Source: an uncultured Marvinbryantia sp.
GTDB lineage: Bacteria > Bacillota > Clostridia > Lachnospirales > Lachnospiraceae
Length of the DNA: 64,000 nt
NCBI GenBank assembly: GCA_937915375.1
Contig: CALDMO010000006.1
Coordinates: 18,024-82,023, forward strand
Reading direction: 5' to 3'
Below are positions 34,619 through 43,455 of this stretch, in pieces. The notes below the pieces were generated by a model. It worked only from the letters and a program-made list of their open reading frames with translations. It did no database searches and was not told the origin of the DNA. The position numbers were made by a program, and so were the translations under genes. Each line of letters starts with the position of its first letter. The stretch's first letter is position 1.

Positions 34619-37418
34619 AGATAATGATTGTTCCGTCGCCGGAAGTGTCGTTCTGAGGCGGGGCAGTACCATCTCCCGGAGTTGGCGCCGTATCGCCATT
34701 CGGAGTTGGGATGGTGCCGTCACTTTGAGGCGTTTCGCCTGTATTTGGATCTGGAGCAGGTGAGGTGCCGCCTGGATTTTGCGGTGTGTTTCCATTTCCG
34801 CCGATGTTGACGGTACCGTCAGGATTGGTTTCCGATTCTGATTCTGTTTCCACCTGAACTGCGTTCTGATGTCCCGGACAAGTCTGTGTTGGAAGCGCGT
34901 AATTGGAATCGTCCGTCACTCCTTCGCTGCCCTGCGGACGCTGTACGCAGACCTTTGTTGTTGCAGGACAAGTAGGCGATGCCTTGAGTCCTGTCACGGT
35001 ACAGACAGCCGCTGCCGCATGTGCATCGCAGACGGCAGTCGGTTCGGTTCCGGCGAGGAAATATTCGGTGTAAGCCTGACTGCCGCGCGGGTCTGCGGTA
35101 CACAGTCCTTCTATTGCGAGTTTGCCGGATTTTTTACAGACCGTTGCAGATACGATATTGGATGGCTGCGCGAACTGTGTGACGGGAAGTTCAGCGTGGA
35201 CGCGTGTCATAATAGAATTCCATAAAGTTTTTGCGTAAGCGCTGAAACTGCGATCATAATCCGGCAGAGCGTCATTGTTGTCGTAACCGCCCCAGATACC
35301 GCAAGTGTAGTAAGGCGTGTAGCCCTCGAACCAGATATCCTTTGACTCGTCTGTCGTCCCGGTTTTTCCGGCTACCGGCATTTCACCAAGGTTAATGCTG
35401 CCGTTCGCAGTACCCTGAGGATCTTTGACGACATCTTCCATTGCTTTTGTGATTAGATAAGCGGTTGATTCCTGAACGACCTGTGTTTTTTCGCTGGTAT
35501 TGTCTAAGAGGATATTTCCTTCGCTGTCCTCAATGCGGGAATAAAATTTCGGTTTGATATAATTTCCGCCATTTGCCAGTGTGGCGTAAGCAGCGGTCAG
35601 TTCGAGATTGATAACGCCGTCTGTAATGCCGCCGAGCGCCAGCGGCTGGTAAGCGTCGGATAAAATATTACCGTTTTCATCCATGTCATTGTTATAAAGC
35701 GTTGTAATACCGAAACGCTCCAGATATTTTAGCGCGACCTGCGGTGTGATTTCGGTCAAACATTTTACGGCTACGACATTGATTGATTTAATCAGCGCAG
35801 AGTGGATGGTTTCCAGACCGCTGTAGCCGTAATCGCTGTCCCAGTTTTTCAGTTCAGTGCCGGAAGAATACGTGTACGGCGCGTTATCGTAAACAGTGGA
35901 AAGTGTTTTGCCATTGTGATCAATGGCAGGAGCGTAGGCAGCCAGGGGCTTAAAGGTGGAACCGGGCTGTCTTCTGGTTGAGGTCGCGCGGTTTAAAGTC
36001 AGGCTGGCTTCTTTTTTGCCGCGGCCGCCAACGACTGCCTTTACATAGCCGGTCGCCTGATCGATGATGACGACGGAAGCCTGTGGCTGCGGTACCAGAG
36101 AAACACGCTCGCCAAGAACGGTATCGCCTTCCTGTGTCTGTGCTTCCCGGAATTGCGCCGCGTAGGAGCGGGCGGTATCCTCATCCGGGAACATCATATT
36201 AAAGGCAGGCTCCTGCGCCTCGAAATAATCCTGCACATGAGAATTTCCGTAATGAACAGTGGTGCCGTCCGCCTTTTGAATGCTCAGCGCATAGTCAAGA
36301 CCAATCAACGTATCGATGGGGAAGTTTGCCGGATTGGCAAATTCCTCGTCACAGATCTGCTGGATGCGCTCATCTTGTACACTGTAAATACGAAGCCCGC
36401 CGGAATAAATTGCGTTGTAGGCCTGACTGCTGGAGTAACCCAGTTCGTTCATCAGATCTTCTTCAATCTGTTCGATCATGGCGTCTGTATAATAAGAATA
36501 AATGGACGCTGCGCCAGTCTGGGTATCCGTTTCTTGTATGCGGGCATATACTTTGTCAGCTCGGGCTTCGTCATATTCTTCCTGTGTGATGTAGCCTTGT
36601 TCCAGCATACTGTTTAAAACGCGTTTGCGTCGTTTGGCGTTTGCTTTCGGATGGAGGATCGGATTGTAGCCGGTCGGGTTTTGTGTGATTCCGGCGATTA
36701 CTGTTGATTCGGAAAGCGTCAGCTCGGAAACGTCTTTATTAAAATAGCGCTGGGCGGCTGCCTGTACGCCATAGGTGCCTGCGCCGAGATTGATGGTATT
36801 TAAGTAATCCTGAAGGATTTTCTGTTTGACTTCTTCCTTGGTTCTGGTTTCCTCCATCGTACGTTCCAGCTTCAGTGCCAGATATTGTTCCTGAAACTTT
36901 CGCTTGAAGCTTTCAATGATGGAGGATTCGCTTACCCAGTCAGGGAAGACACTGTTTTTGAGCAGCTGCTGCGTGATCGTGCTGGCGCCTTCGGAAAAAC
37001 TGCCGCCGGTAATACCGACTACAAAGGCGCGGATGATACCGCGTACATCGATGCCGTTGTGTTCATAGAAACGTTCATCCTCGATCGCCACGACTGCCTG
37101 CTGCAGATGGAGTGGAATCTGGTCGATCTTTACGGGAGTACGGTTGGAGGTCGGCGCTGTGAGTTTTTGCAGCTGACGGCCGTCCGCACTGTAGATGTAA
37201 GTGGCGGATTCCGAAGGAGCCGTACTCAATGTACTGATATCCGGCGCACTCTTGATCAGACCGCGCATCAGACCGTATCCGGCGCAGATGCCGCCGATGA
37301 TCAGCGCGAACAGAGCAATCACCAGCAGGCGCATCAGGGTCATTCCGGCTTTCTGCTCAATCTTGGTAGCAGTCATATTTTTTTGTTTTTTTTCTATGTT
37401 CCGTCTTGTATAATTCAT
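34614..37418 (-). CDS. Class A penicillin-binding protein (PBP1A type)
   Basis: This is a bifunctional peptidoglycan glycosyltransferase and transpeptidase of 934 residues. It has a short cytoplasmic tail, one membrane helix (about 28-50), the GT51 domain with EDERFYEHNG (catalytic Glu) and STITQQLLKN, and a transpeptidase domain with S487-T-F-K490, a KSIN SxN motif and K685-T-G687. A low-complexity tail rich in Pro, Thr, Gly, Asp and Asn runs over the last 90 residues. GAGGAG precedes the ATG. It stands alone on the minus strand, back to back with yigZ. Confidence 0.95.
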   Translation of the reverse strand: MNYTRRNIEKKQKNMTATKIEQKAGMTLMRLLVIALFALIIGGICAGYGLMRGLIKSAPDISTLSTAPSESATYIYSADGRQLQKLTAPTSNRTPVKIDQIPLHLQQAVVAIEDERFYEHNGIDVRGIIRAFVVGITGGSFSEGASTITQQLLKNSVFPDWVSESSIIESFKRKFQEQYLALKLERTMEETRTKEEVKQKILQDYLNTINLGAGTYGVQAAAQRYFNKDVSELTLSESTVIAGITQNPTGYNPILHPKANAKRRKRVLNSMLEQGYITQEEYDEARADKVYARIQETDTQTGAASIYSYYTDAMIEQIEEDLMNELGYSSSQAYNAIYSGGLRIYSVQDERIQQICDEEFANPANFPIDTLIGLDYALSIQKADGTTVHYGNSHVQDYFEAQEPAFNMMFPDEDTARSYAAQFREAQTQEGDTVLGERVSLVPQPQASVVIIDQATGYVKAVVGGRGKKEASLTLNRATSTRRQPGSTFKPLAAYAPAIDHNGKTLSTVYDNAPYTYSSGTELKNWDSDYGYSGLETIHSALIKSINVVAVKCLTEITPQVALKYLERFGITTLYNNDMDENGNILSDAYQPLALGGITDGVINLELTAAYATLANGGNYIKPKFYSRIEDSEGNILLDNTSEKTQVVQESTAYLITKAMEDVVKDPQGTANGSINLGEMPVAGKTGTTDESKDIWFEGYTPYYTCGIWGGYDNNDALPDYDRSFSAYAKTLWNSIMTRVHAELPVTQFAQPSNIVSATVCKKSGKLAIEGLCTADPRGSQAYTEYFLAGTEPTAVCDAHAAAAVCTVTGLKASPTCPATTKVCVQRPQGSEGVTDDSNYALPTQTCPGHQNAVQVETESESETNPDGTVNIGGNGNTPQNPGGTSPAPDPNTGETPQSDGTIPTPNGDTAPTPGDGTAPPQNDTSGDGTIIIY

Positions 37419-37497
37419 ATGTCAACTCCTCATAGGGCTTTTTATGCTCGGTATTTTTAAGCTGTTGTTCATACAGTAATGTCTTTAGAATATCCAT

Positions 37498-37527
37498 AGT
37501 ATAGCAAAATATGTGTGGGATTGACAA
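37498..37527 (-). promoter_or_regulatory. Promoter of the class A PBP gene
   Basis: On the minus strand TTGTCA (37522-37527) and TATACT (37498-37503) are 18 bases apart. The -35 shares five bases with the -35 of the opposite promoter for yigZ. Confidence 0.65.
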
Positions 37528-37549
37528 GTGCAGTTAGAATGAATACACT
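37521..37549 (+). promoter_or_regulatory. Consensus promoter of yigZ
   Basis: A consensus TTGACA (37521-37526) and TACACT (37544-37549) are 17 bases apart. It points away from the class A PBP promoter and overlaps its -35. Confidence 0.75.
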
Positions 37550-37616
37550 TATATATTATAGAAAGAAATTTTAATAAAAAAGAATATATCAGTATCATAC
37601 AGAATGGGAAAAAATT

Positions 37617-38261
37617 ATGGGCTTAAAAATTGTATATCGGGGAGGTTCCGATGAAATCATTGAAAAAAAATCGCGTTTTATCGCGGAAGTGCGTCCGGTT
37701 CATTCAGAAGAAGAAGCGCTTGCTTTTGTAGCGGAACTGAAAAAGAAATATTGGAATGCGTCACATAACTGCTGGGCATTTGTATGCGGAGAAAGGCAGG
37801 AATTGCAGCGCTGCAGTGATGACGGAGAACCGCAGGGAACAGCGGGAAAACCGATGCTGGATGTGCTATTGGGAGAAAAAATCCATGACGCGGCGGTCGT
37901 GGTGACGAGATATTTCGGCGGTACGCTGCTTGGCACAGGGGGACTGGTACGCGCTTATTCCAAAGCGGTACAGGCAGGACTTGCGGCCTGCGCGGTCATT
38001 GAAAAGAAAAAGGGCAGCCGGCTGACGATTGAGACGGATTACAACGGTGTCGGGAAACTTCAATATTTGCTTGGGCAGCGGCAGATTCCAATCGTGGATG
38101 CCGTTTATGCGGAGAATGTAAAAACGATGGTTCTGGTGCAGGAGGAAGCAGTAGTGGAACTTTTGGAGGCTGTGACGGAGGCGACCAACGGCAGAGCGCA
38201 GGTGGAGGAAGAAAAGGATTTATACTTTGCATTTGTAGAGAAAGAGCCGGTGCTGTTCTGA
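37617..38261 (+). CDS. yigZ: YigZ/IMPACT-family protein
   Basis: A 214-residue protein with the IMPACT N-terminal fold (KKSRFIAEVRPVHSEEEA, CSDDGEPQGTAGKPML, VVVTRYFGGTLLGTGG) and the C-terminal ferredoxin-like DUF1949 domain. The family is very widespread; the eukaryotic relative regulates translation through Gcn1/Gcn2, but the bacterial role is not settled. The ribosome site (GGGAAAA) is weak, but the promoter is near consensus. It is followed by murI. Confidence 0.92.
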   Translation: MGLKIVYRGGSDEIIEKKSRFIAEVRPVHSEEEALAFVAELKKKYWNASHNCWAFVCGERQELQRCSDDGEPQGTAGKPMLDVLLGEKIHDAAVVVTRYFGGTLLGTGGLVRAYSKAVQAGLAACAVIEKKKGSRLTIETDYNGVGKLQYLLGQRQIPIVDAVYAENVKTMVLVQEEAVVELLEAVTEATNGRAQVEEEKDLYFAFVEKEPVLF

Positions 38262-38365
38262 AACCGTGCTTTACATACGGCGGTATTTCAAGTATACTAG
38301 AAGAGCCAGGGCGGATCTCTGGCGTTTTGTGTGTTGTCTATGATTACAAAATAAGGGGATTTTAT

Positions 38366-39190
38366 ATGAACAGGGAAAATGAAAAACCGATCGGTATGTT
38401 TGATTCCGGAGTCGGAGGACTGACGGTGGCGCGAGAGGTAATGCGCAACATTCCGAACGAGCGCCTGGTGTATTTTGGCGATACGGCCAGAGTACCGTAT
38501 GGGAGCAAATCAAAGGACACGATCCTGCGTTATTCCAGACAGATCGTTCGTTTCCTGCAGTCTAAGCAGGTCAAAGCGATCGTTGTTGCCTGCAATACGG
38601 CGAGCGCGTTCGCACTGGAGGAAATTCAGGATGAGATAGAGATTCCGATTATTGGTGTGGTAAAGCCGGGCGCAAAGGTTGCCTGTGAGACGACAAAAAA
38701 TAATCGCATTGGCGTGATCGGTACAAAGGGGACGATTGCCAGCGGCTTGTATACCCAGTTTATCAGGGAGATCAATCCGCAGGCGCAGGTGGTTGGGAAG
38801 GCGTGTCCGCTGTTTGTACCCTTGGTTGAGGAAAATATGCGTAAAGATTCTGTAACGCGTGAGATGGCACAGCGCTATCTGGATTCCTTAAAAGAGCAGG
38901 ATATTGATACGCTGATTCTTGGCTGTACGCATTATCCGCTGCTGCGCAGTGTGATCCGGGAGATTATGGGAGAAAACGTAGCGCTTGTGAATCCGGCCTA
39001 TGAAACAGCGCTGGGACTGAAGCATCTCCTTGAAGAAAAAGGACTGATGAACAAGCAGGAAATTTCTGCAACAGAGAAGCCACACCGCTTTTTTGTCAGC
39101 GACGCGCCGGAGAGCTTTAAAGAGTTTGCAAATTCGATTCTGCCGCTGCATGTGGACGGAGCGGTGAAAGTAAATATAGAGGAATACTAG
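38366..39190 (+). CDS. murI: Glutamate racemase
   Basis: MurI makes D-glutamate for the wall precursor. The two catalytic cysteines lie in VACNTAS and LGCTHYPLL, with GMFDSGVGGLTV and YFGDTARVPYG near the N-terminus. The ATG at 38366 has AAGGGGA upstream and gives 274 residues; the longer open frame from 38327 adds an unlikely N-terminus. It ends two bases before the DUF1934 gene. Confidence 0.96.
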   Translation: MNRENEKPIGMFDSGVGGLTVAREVMRNIPNERLVYFGDTARVPYGSKSKDTILRYSRQIVRFLQSKQVKAIVVACNTASAFALEEIQDEIEIPIIGVVKPGAKVACETTKNNRIGVIGTKGTIASGLYTQFIREINPQAQVVGKACPLFVPLVEENMRKDSVTREMAQRYLDSLKEQDIDTLILGCTHYPLLRSVIREIMGENVALVNPAYETALGLKHLLEEKGLMNKQEISATEKPHRFFVSDAPESFKEFANSILPLHVDGAVKVNIEEY

Positions 39191-39191
39191 G

Positions 39192-39638
39192 ATGACAAAA
39201 GATGTTTTGGTAAGTATTAAAGGGCTGCAGATGATGGCCGCGGAGGGAGAAGACGAAGTAGAAGTAGTTACCAGCGGCAATTATCTGCAAAAAAATGGAA
39301 AGCATTATATCCGCTATGAAGAGGTAGTGGAGGGAATGGACGGAACGATCCAGAATTTGATCAAACTGGATGGAAATTCTATGGAAGTGACGCGAAAAGG
39401 GCTCACCAGTACACATATGATTTTTGAAAAGAACAAGAAAAACGAAACGTATTACAATACGCCGTTCGGCAGTCTGCTGGTTGGTATTTCCGCTACCAAT
39501 ATTGATGTAAAAGATTACCGGGAACAGATTGATGTGACGATACAATATGCTCTGGATATTAATTATGAACATATGGCAGACTGTACGATCAATATGAATA
39601 TCCGTTCTAAGGAAAACGGAGAGTTTCATCTGAGCTAG
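39192..39638 (+). CDS. DUF1934 (YwiB-like) beta-barrel protein
   Basis: A 148-residue protein with the pattern of DUF1934: VLVSIKGLQMM at the start, YIRYEE, NLIKLDGNSMEVTRKG, and a C-terminal strand-rich part ending in CTINMNI. The family is predicted to form a small lipocalin-like barrel; its ligand is unknown. It starts one base after the murI stop, so the two are co-translated, and it lies between murI and the pyrK-pyrD pair. Confidence 0.85.
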   Translation: MTKDVLVSIKGLQMMAAEGEDEVEVVTSGNYLQKNGKHYIRYEEVVEGMDGTIQNLIKLDGNSMEVTRKGLTSTHMIFEKNKKNETYYNTPFGSLLVGISATNIDVKDYREQIDVTIQYALDINYEHMADCTINMNIRSKENGEFHLS

Positions 39639-39724
39639 AAAATGAAGAAAAATTGTTTGGACTGGAAAACAAACAGACGAGGTTTCGTCAGATTTATACA
39701 AACAAAAGAAGAGGGAGGAAGATT

Positions 39725-40444
39725 ATGGGAATCATTCTAGGCAATGAAAATCTGGGACAGGATTTTTATCTGATGAAAGTACAGGAAAAAAATAATGCAG
39801 AAATGGGGCAGTTTTATATGCTGCGCGCCTGGGATACCTATCCGGTGCTCAGCCGACCGATCAGTGTTTATGATGCGGATGGGGAAACGGTGAGTTTTTT
39901 ATATAAAGTGGTCGGAAAGGGCACCAAGATGCTTTCTGAATTAAAGAAGGGAGAGGAAATTACTCTGGACGGTCCGCATGGAAACGGTTTCCCGGAATTG
40001 GAAGATAAAAAGAAGATTGCTCTGGTGGGCGGCGGTGTCGGCATCGCTCCACTGTATCTGGCGGCCAAAACCTATAAAAAAGTAAATCCTGACTGCACGG
40101 TGGATATTTACCTTGGATTCAGCGGTAAACCGATTTTGGAAAAAGAATATCAGGCAGCGGCAGATTCTGTGACAGTTAATGTGGGCGGATTTGTGACAGA
40201 TGATATTGATCCATGCGCGTATGACGCAATCGTGACTTGCGGTCCGACCATTATGATGAAGGTACTGTATGAAAAATGCAAAAAATTACAGGCGTTGGCG
40301 CCGCTCTATGTTTCAATGGAAAATCGCATGGCCTGCGGAATCGGCGCATGCTTAGTGTGTACCTGCAAGACAAACGGCGGCAACCGTAAGGTCTGCAAGG
40401 ACGGACCGGTCTTTTTAGGAAGCGAGGTGTTTGACGTTGAGTAA
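39725..40444 (+). CDS. pyrK: Dihydroorotate dehydrogenase B, electron-transfer subunit
   Basis: PyrK carries FAD and a [2Fe-2S] cluster and passes electrons from PyrD to NAD. The FAD site is RPISVYD, the nucleotide loop is GGGVGIAPLYL, and the cluster cysteines lie in CGIGACLVCTC with a fourth in KVCKDGPVF. I chose the ATG at 39725 with GAGGGAGGA upstream, giving 239 residues, over the longer frame from 39653. Its end overlaps the pyrD start, as expected for a heterotetramer partner. Confidence 0.95.
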   Translation: MGIILGNENLGQDFYLMKVQEKNNAEMGQFYMLRAWDTYPVLSRPISVYDADGETVSFLYKVVGKGTKMLSELKKGEEITLDGPHGNGFPELEDKKKIALVGGGVGIAPLYLAAKTYKKVNPDCTVDIYLGFSGKPILEKEYQAAADSVTVNVGGFVTDDIDPCAYDAIVTCGPTIMMKVLYEKCKKLQALAPLYVSMENRMACGIGACLVCTCKTNGGNRKVCKDGPVFLGSEVFDVE

Positions 40445-41342
40445 TCGTTTGAAAACAATATTTGCTGGGATTGAGTTTAAAAATCCGGTGGTACTGGCAT
40501 CCGGAACCTGCGGCTTTGGACGCGAACTGAACGAATATTTTGATATTGAAAAGCTAGGCGGTCTGTGTTCGAAAGGACTTCTGGAGCATCCGCACGGCGG
40601 CAACGACGGTATTCGTATCTGGGAAACACCGAGTGGGATCATGAACAGCGTTGGTCTGGAAAATCCGGGCGTGGATGCGTTTGTGGAAAAAGATCTTGAT
40701 TGGGTTAATAGTAAAGATGTAGTGAATATTGTGAATCTGGGCGGTCATTCCATGGAAGATTATTTAAAAGGGATGGAAAAGCTGAACAAAGTGGAATTTG
40801 ACATTTTGGAACTGAATATATCATGTCCGAACGTAAAAAGCGGCGGTATGAATTTCGGAACCAAAACAGAGGTGGCAAGAGAAATTGTTCGTCAGATACG
40901 TGCGATCTGCCGTCATAAGCTGGTGGTAAAGCTGTCTCCGAATGCGGAAGACATCGTTTCTCTGGCAAGGATGTGTGAGGAAGAGGGCGCGGACGGTGTT
41001 TCACTGACAAATACGTTTCTTGGCATGGCGATCGATCTGAAAAAGAAAGCGCCGGTGTTCAACAATGTGTACGCGGGACTTTCCGGTCCGGCGATCAAGC
41101 CGATTGCTCTGCGTATGGTGCATCAGGTGGCAAAGGCGGTTCACATTCCTGTGATGGGACTTGGCGGTATTACGACCTGGGAAGATGCGATTGAATTTAT
41201 TATGGCTGGAGCAACGGTCATTCAAGTGGGGACGGCAACGTTTATGAAGCCGGATATCAGCATGGATATCATCTCCGGGATGGAGAAGTATCTGGAAGAA
41301 AATGGATATGACAGTATCGAACAGATTAGAGGAATTATCTAA
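40437..41342 (+). CDS. pyrD: Dihydroorotate dehydrogenase B, catalytic subunit
   Basis: This FMN enzyme oxidises dihydroorotate to orotate in UMP synthesis. The catalytic loop with cysteine reads LNISCPNVKSGG, and the FMN site includes VLASGTCGFG, VKLSPNA, SLTNTF and GLGGITTWEDA. The TTG at 40437, seven bases after GAGGTG, fits better than the TTG at 40431. It overlaps the end of pyrK by eight bases. At 301 residues it is typical of the class 1B enzyme that needs PyrK. Confidence 0.95.
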   Translation: MSNRLKTIFAGIEFKNPVVLASGTCGFGRELNEYFDIEKLGGLCSKGLLEHPHGGNDGIRIWETPSGIMNSVGLENPGVDAFVEKDLDWVNSKDVVNIVNLGGHSMEDYLKGMEKLNKVEFDILELNISCPNVKSGGMNFGTKTEVAREIVRQIRAICRHKLVVKLSPNAEDIVSLARMCEEEGADGVSLTNTFLGMAIDLKKKAPVFNNVYAGLSGPAIKPIALRMVHQVAKAVHIPVMGLGGITTWEDAIEFIMAGATVIQVGTATFMKPDISMDIISGMEKYLEENGYDSIEQIRGII

Positions 41343-41353
41343 TATGAGAAAAG

Positions 41354-41391
41354 AAAAGCTGTGCAGTCGAAATGGTCTGCACAGCTTTTTT
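41354..41391. terminator. Bidirectional terminator between pyrD and brnQ
   Basis: AAAAGCTGTGCAG (41354-41366) pairs perfectly with CTGCACAGCTTTT, and T and A runs lie on both sides. It separates the converging pyrD and brnQ genes. Confidence 0.85.
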
Positions 41392-41395
41392 GTAA

Positions 41396-42697
41396 TTATT
41401 TTTTTATTTTGTTAAGCAGTATGCCAAGCAGTAGCATAACGACTGCCACACTGACCCAGCAGAATCCCATCTGATAAAGAGGCAGTTTATGAGCCAGACG
41501 ACTGATGAAGCCGAGTGGAATCTTTGCCTGATCAAGTGCATAAATAACGCTTACCAGTCCGGTGCCGCTTACGACAAGCGGGTAGACAAAACGGTTGGAG
41601 CTCCATAGATTGTGAGAAAGCCCCAGAAGGATCAGGACAATGGAGACTGGATAAATCGCGTTCAGTACCGGTATGGAGATACTGAGGATGGCATTCAGGC
41701 CCAGATTACATACCAGGAATGAAAAACCGACAATGATAAATACCCAGGTACGGTAAGAGACTTTCTGAAACAGAATCGAAAAATACTGCGAGATTGAATT
41801 GATCAATCCGACACAGGTGGTCAGGCAGGCTAGTGTGAAAATTGCTGCCAGAAGGATCGCACCGGGAGCACCAAAAATCTGGTAGACGATGCAGCGAAGT
41901 GTCCAGGCGCCGTTTTCCTGAATTTCATATACGCCGGAACTGCACATTCCCATATAGGAGAGCATGATATAGACAAGTGCGAGAATGGAACCGGCGAACA
42001 CTCCGGCCAAAACAGTATGGCGCATTTTATCGCGTTTTTCAGTCACTCCGAATGTACCGAGGGTGGTGGCGATTACCAGACCAAAATTCAAGGCGGCGAT
42101 GGTATCCATCGTCTGGTAACCTTCTGAGAATCCTTTCAGAAAAGGAGCCGTTTCGTATGCAGTCTGCGCTTCTGCGACGCTGACTTCTCCCTTCAGCAAG
42201 AAGCTGATAAATAAAAGCAGCAGCAGAGTTAAAAGGCTTGGTGTCAGGAAATTTCCGATACGACGGACTAGCTTTCCGGGTGTCAGGCAGAGCCACAATG
42301 CCACAAGAAAGAATACCAGGGAATAAACAACCATCCAGAGCGTGATATTTGCTTCGGCAGGCAGGTACGGAGCCACTGCCATCTCGAAAGGAACAGAGGC
42401 GGCTCTGGGAATACCCAGTCCGGGACCGATTGAAAGATAGATTAAAACAGTGAAGATCAGACTGAATTTTTTGCCGACATTTTGGCCGAGCCGATCAAGA
42501 CCGTCAAAACGGGCTACTACTATAACACCCAGTACCGGCAGGATTACTGCGGTCGCCAGAAAGCCGATCATTGCTAAAACAGTGTGATTGCCTGCGTTTT
42601 GTCCAAGAAAAGGCGGGAAAATCAGATTTCCCGCACCGAAGAACAGGGAAAACAGCATAAAACTTACCACTACCATATTTCGTTTGCTTAATTTCAT
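41396..42697 (-). CDS. brnQ: Branched-chain amino acid transporter BrnQ
   Basis: This is a cation-coupled carrier for Leu, Ile and Val, with about 12 membrane helices and the signature FSLFFGAGNLIFPPFLG near the N-terminus. The ATG at 42697 is preceded by AAGGAG on the minus strand; the upstream GTG at 42712 overlaps that site and is rejected. The product is 433 residues. It is separated from its upstream neighbour by a hairpin terminator, so it must use its own promoter or readthrough. Confidence 0.93.
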   Translation of the reverse strand: MKLSKRNMVVVSFMLFSLFFGAGNLIFPPFLGQNAGNHTVLAMIGFLATAVILPVLGVIVVARFDGLDRLGQNVGKKFSLIFTVLIYLSIGPGLGIPRAASVPFEMAVAPYLPAEANITLWMVVYSLVFFLVALWLCLTPGKLVRRIGNFLTPSLLTLLLLLFISFLLKGEVSVAEAQTAYETAPFLKGFSEGYQTMDTIAALNFGLVIATTLGTFGVTEKRDKMRHTVLAGVFAGSILALVYIMLSYMGMCSSGVYEIQENGAWTLRCIVYQIFGAPGAILLAAIFTLACLTTCVGLINSISQYFSILFQKVSYRTWVFIIVGFSFLVCNLGLNAILSISIPVLNAIYPVSIVLILLGLSHNLWSSNRFVYPLVVSGTGLVSVIYALDQAKIPLGFISRLAHKLPLYQMGFCWVSVAVVMLLLGILLNKIKK

Positions 42698-42713
42698 TTT
42701 TTTCTCCTTCACG

Positions 42714-42760
42714 TAAAAAGAGATGCCGCTTGTCAGCTGTTTGGCTGATCCTGCAGCATC
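42714..42760 (-). terminator. Hairpin between the unknown membrane protein gene and brnQ
   Basis: On the minus strand GATGCTGC pairs with GCGGCATC (one G-T pair), with an inner stem TCAGC/GCTGA, followed by TCTTTTTA. It lies just before the brnQ ribosome site and could act as a terminator or as a control point for brnQ. Confidence 0.65.
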
Positions 42761-42778
42761 CTTTTATTTATGTAGTTC

Positions 42779-43273
42779 TTATTTCTTTTTTGATTTTTTT
42801 TGATTTGGAGCAGCCTCTTTGTTTGCCGACTTGTCTTTTTTAAAGCGGGCAAAGAACCCTTTTTTCTTTGGCGCCGGTGTTTCCAGCGGTCCTCTGACGC
42901 CTTTGACAGCCGTGATATAAATGCCGCTGACAGTTGCCTTTACTTCTTTTTTTACCGGAATCTGATCAAAAATCTTAGCGTCCGCAACGAGTGTCATCAC
43001 TCTTGGTCCTACCTTTGCTTTTACGATCGGCAGCTTGCTGCGGCGCATCAGCTTTGGTGTCTGCTCGATTACCATCTGCGGGAGACCGGATTCAGTAATT
43101 TTCAATTTCTTTTTGTCAATGACCAGCATGGAAACGGTCTGTTTCATAGCCTCCATCTGTTCCTGCTGCGCTACTTGTTTTTTCTGTGCTTTACTGCCGA
43201 AATAGTACAGGATGCCGAGCACAACGATTACTACAAAAAGAATGATCAGTAAAATGTTAATCCAGGACATCAT
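42779..43273 (-). CDS. Unknown membrane-anchored protein
   Basis: I do not recognise a named family. The 164-residue product has one N-terminal membrane helix (about 4-25), a short Gln/Glu/Lys-rich segment, a compact domain of about 90 residues rich in Val, Lys and Ile, and a very basic Lys-rich tail ending in SKKK. The N-terminus resembles YajC, but the YajC core is not evident. The ribosome site is AAGGAGGAAA, and a double ATG means the start could be at 43273 or 43270. It precedes brnQ on the minus strand but is separated from it by a hairpin. Confidence 0.75.
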   Translation of the reverse strand: MMSWINILLIILFVVIVVLGILYYFGSKAQKKQVAQQEQMEAMKQTVSMLVIDKKKLKITESGLPQMVIEQTPKLMRRSKLPIVKAKVGPRVMTLVADAKIFDQIPVKKEVKATVSGIYITAVKGVRGPLETPAPKKKGFFARFKKDKSANKEAAPNQKKSKKK

Positions 43274-43367
43274 TTTCCTCCTTCAAAATTCGCTTTTTTT
43301 ATTCTATCATCCTTTTGGCAAAAGTGCAATAATCTTTCCGGGCTTCTATGAAAAATCTGTGATGATG

Positions 43368-43396
43368 TTGCTTTTTATAGGAAATTATGATAGAGT
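43368..43396 (+). promoter_or_regulatory. Candidate promoter for the deacetylase gene
   Basis: TTGCTT (43368-43373) and TAGAGT (43391-43396) are 17 bases apart with TG one base before the -10. It sits about 60 bases before the start codon. Confidence 0.45.
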
Positions 43397-43455
43397 GAGA
43401 AAGAAAAGAGGATAAAATCTATCAATAGTGAAAGTATAGTGGAGGGGTTGGGGTT

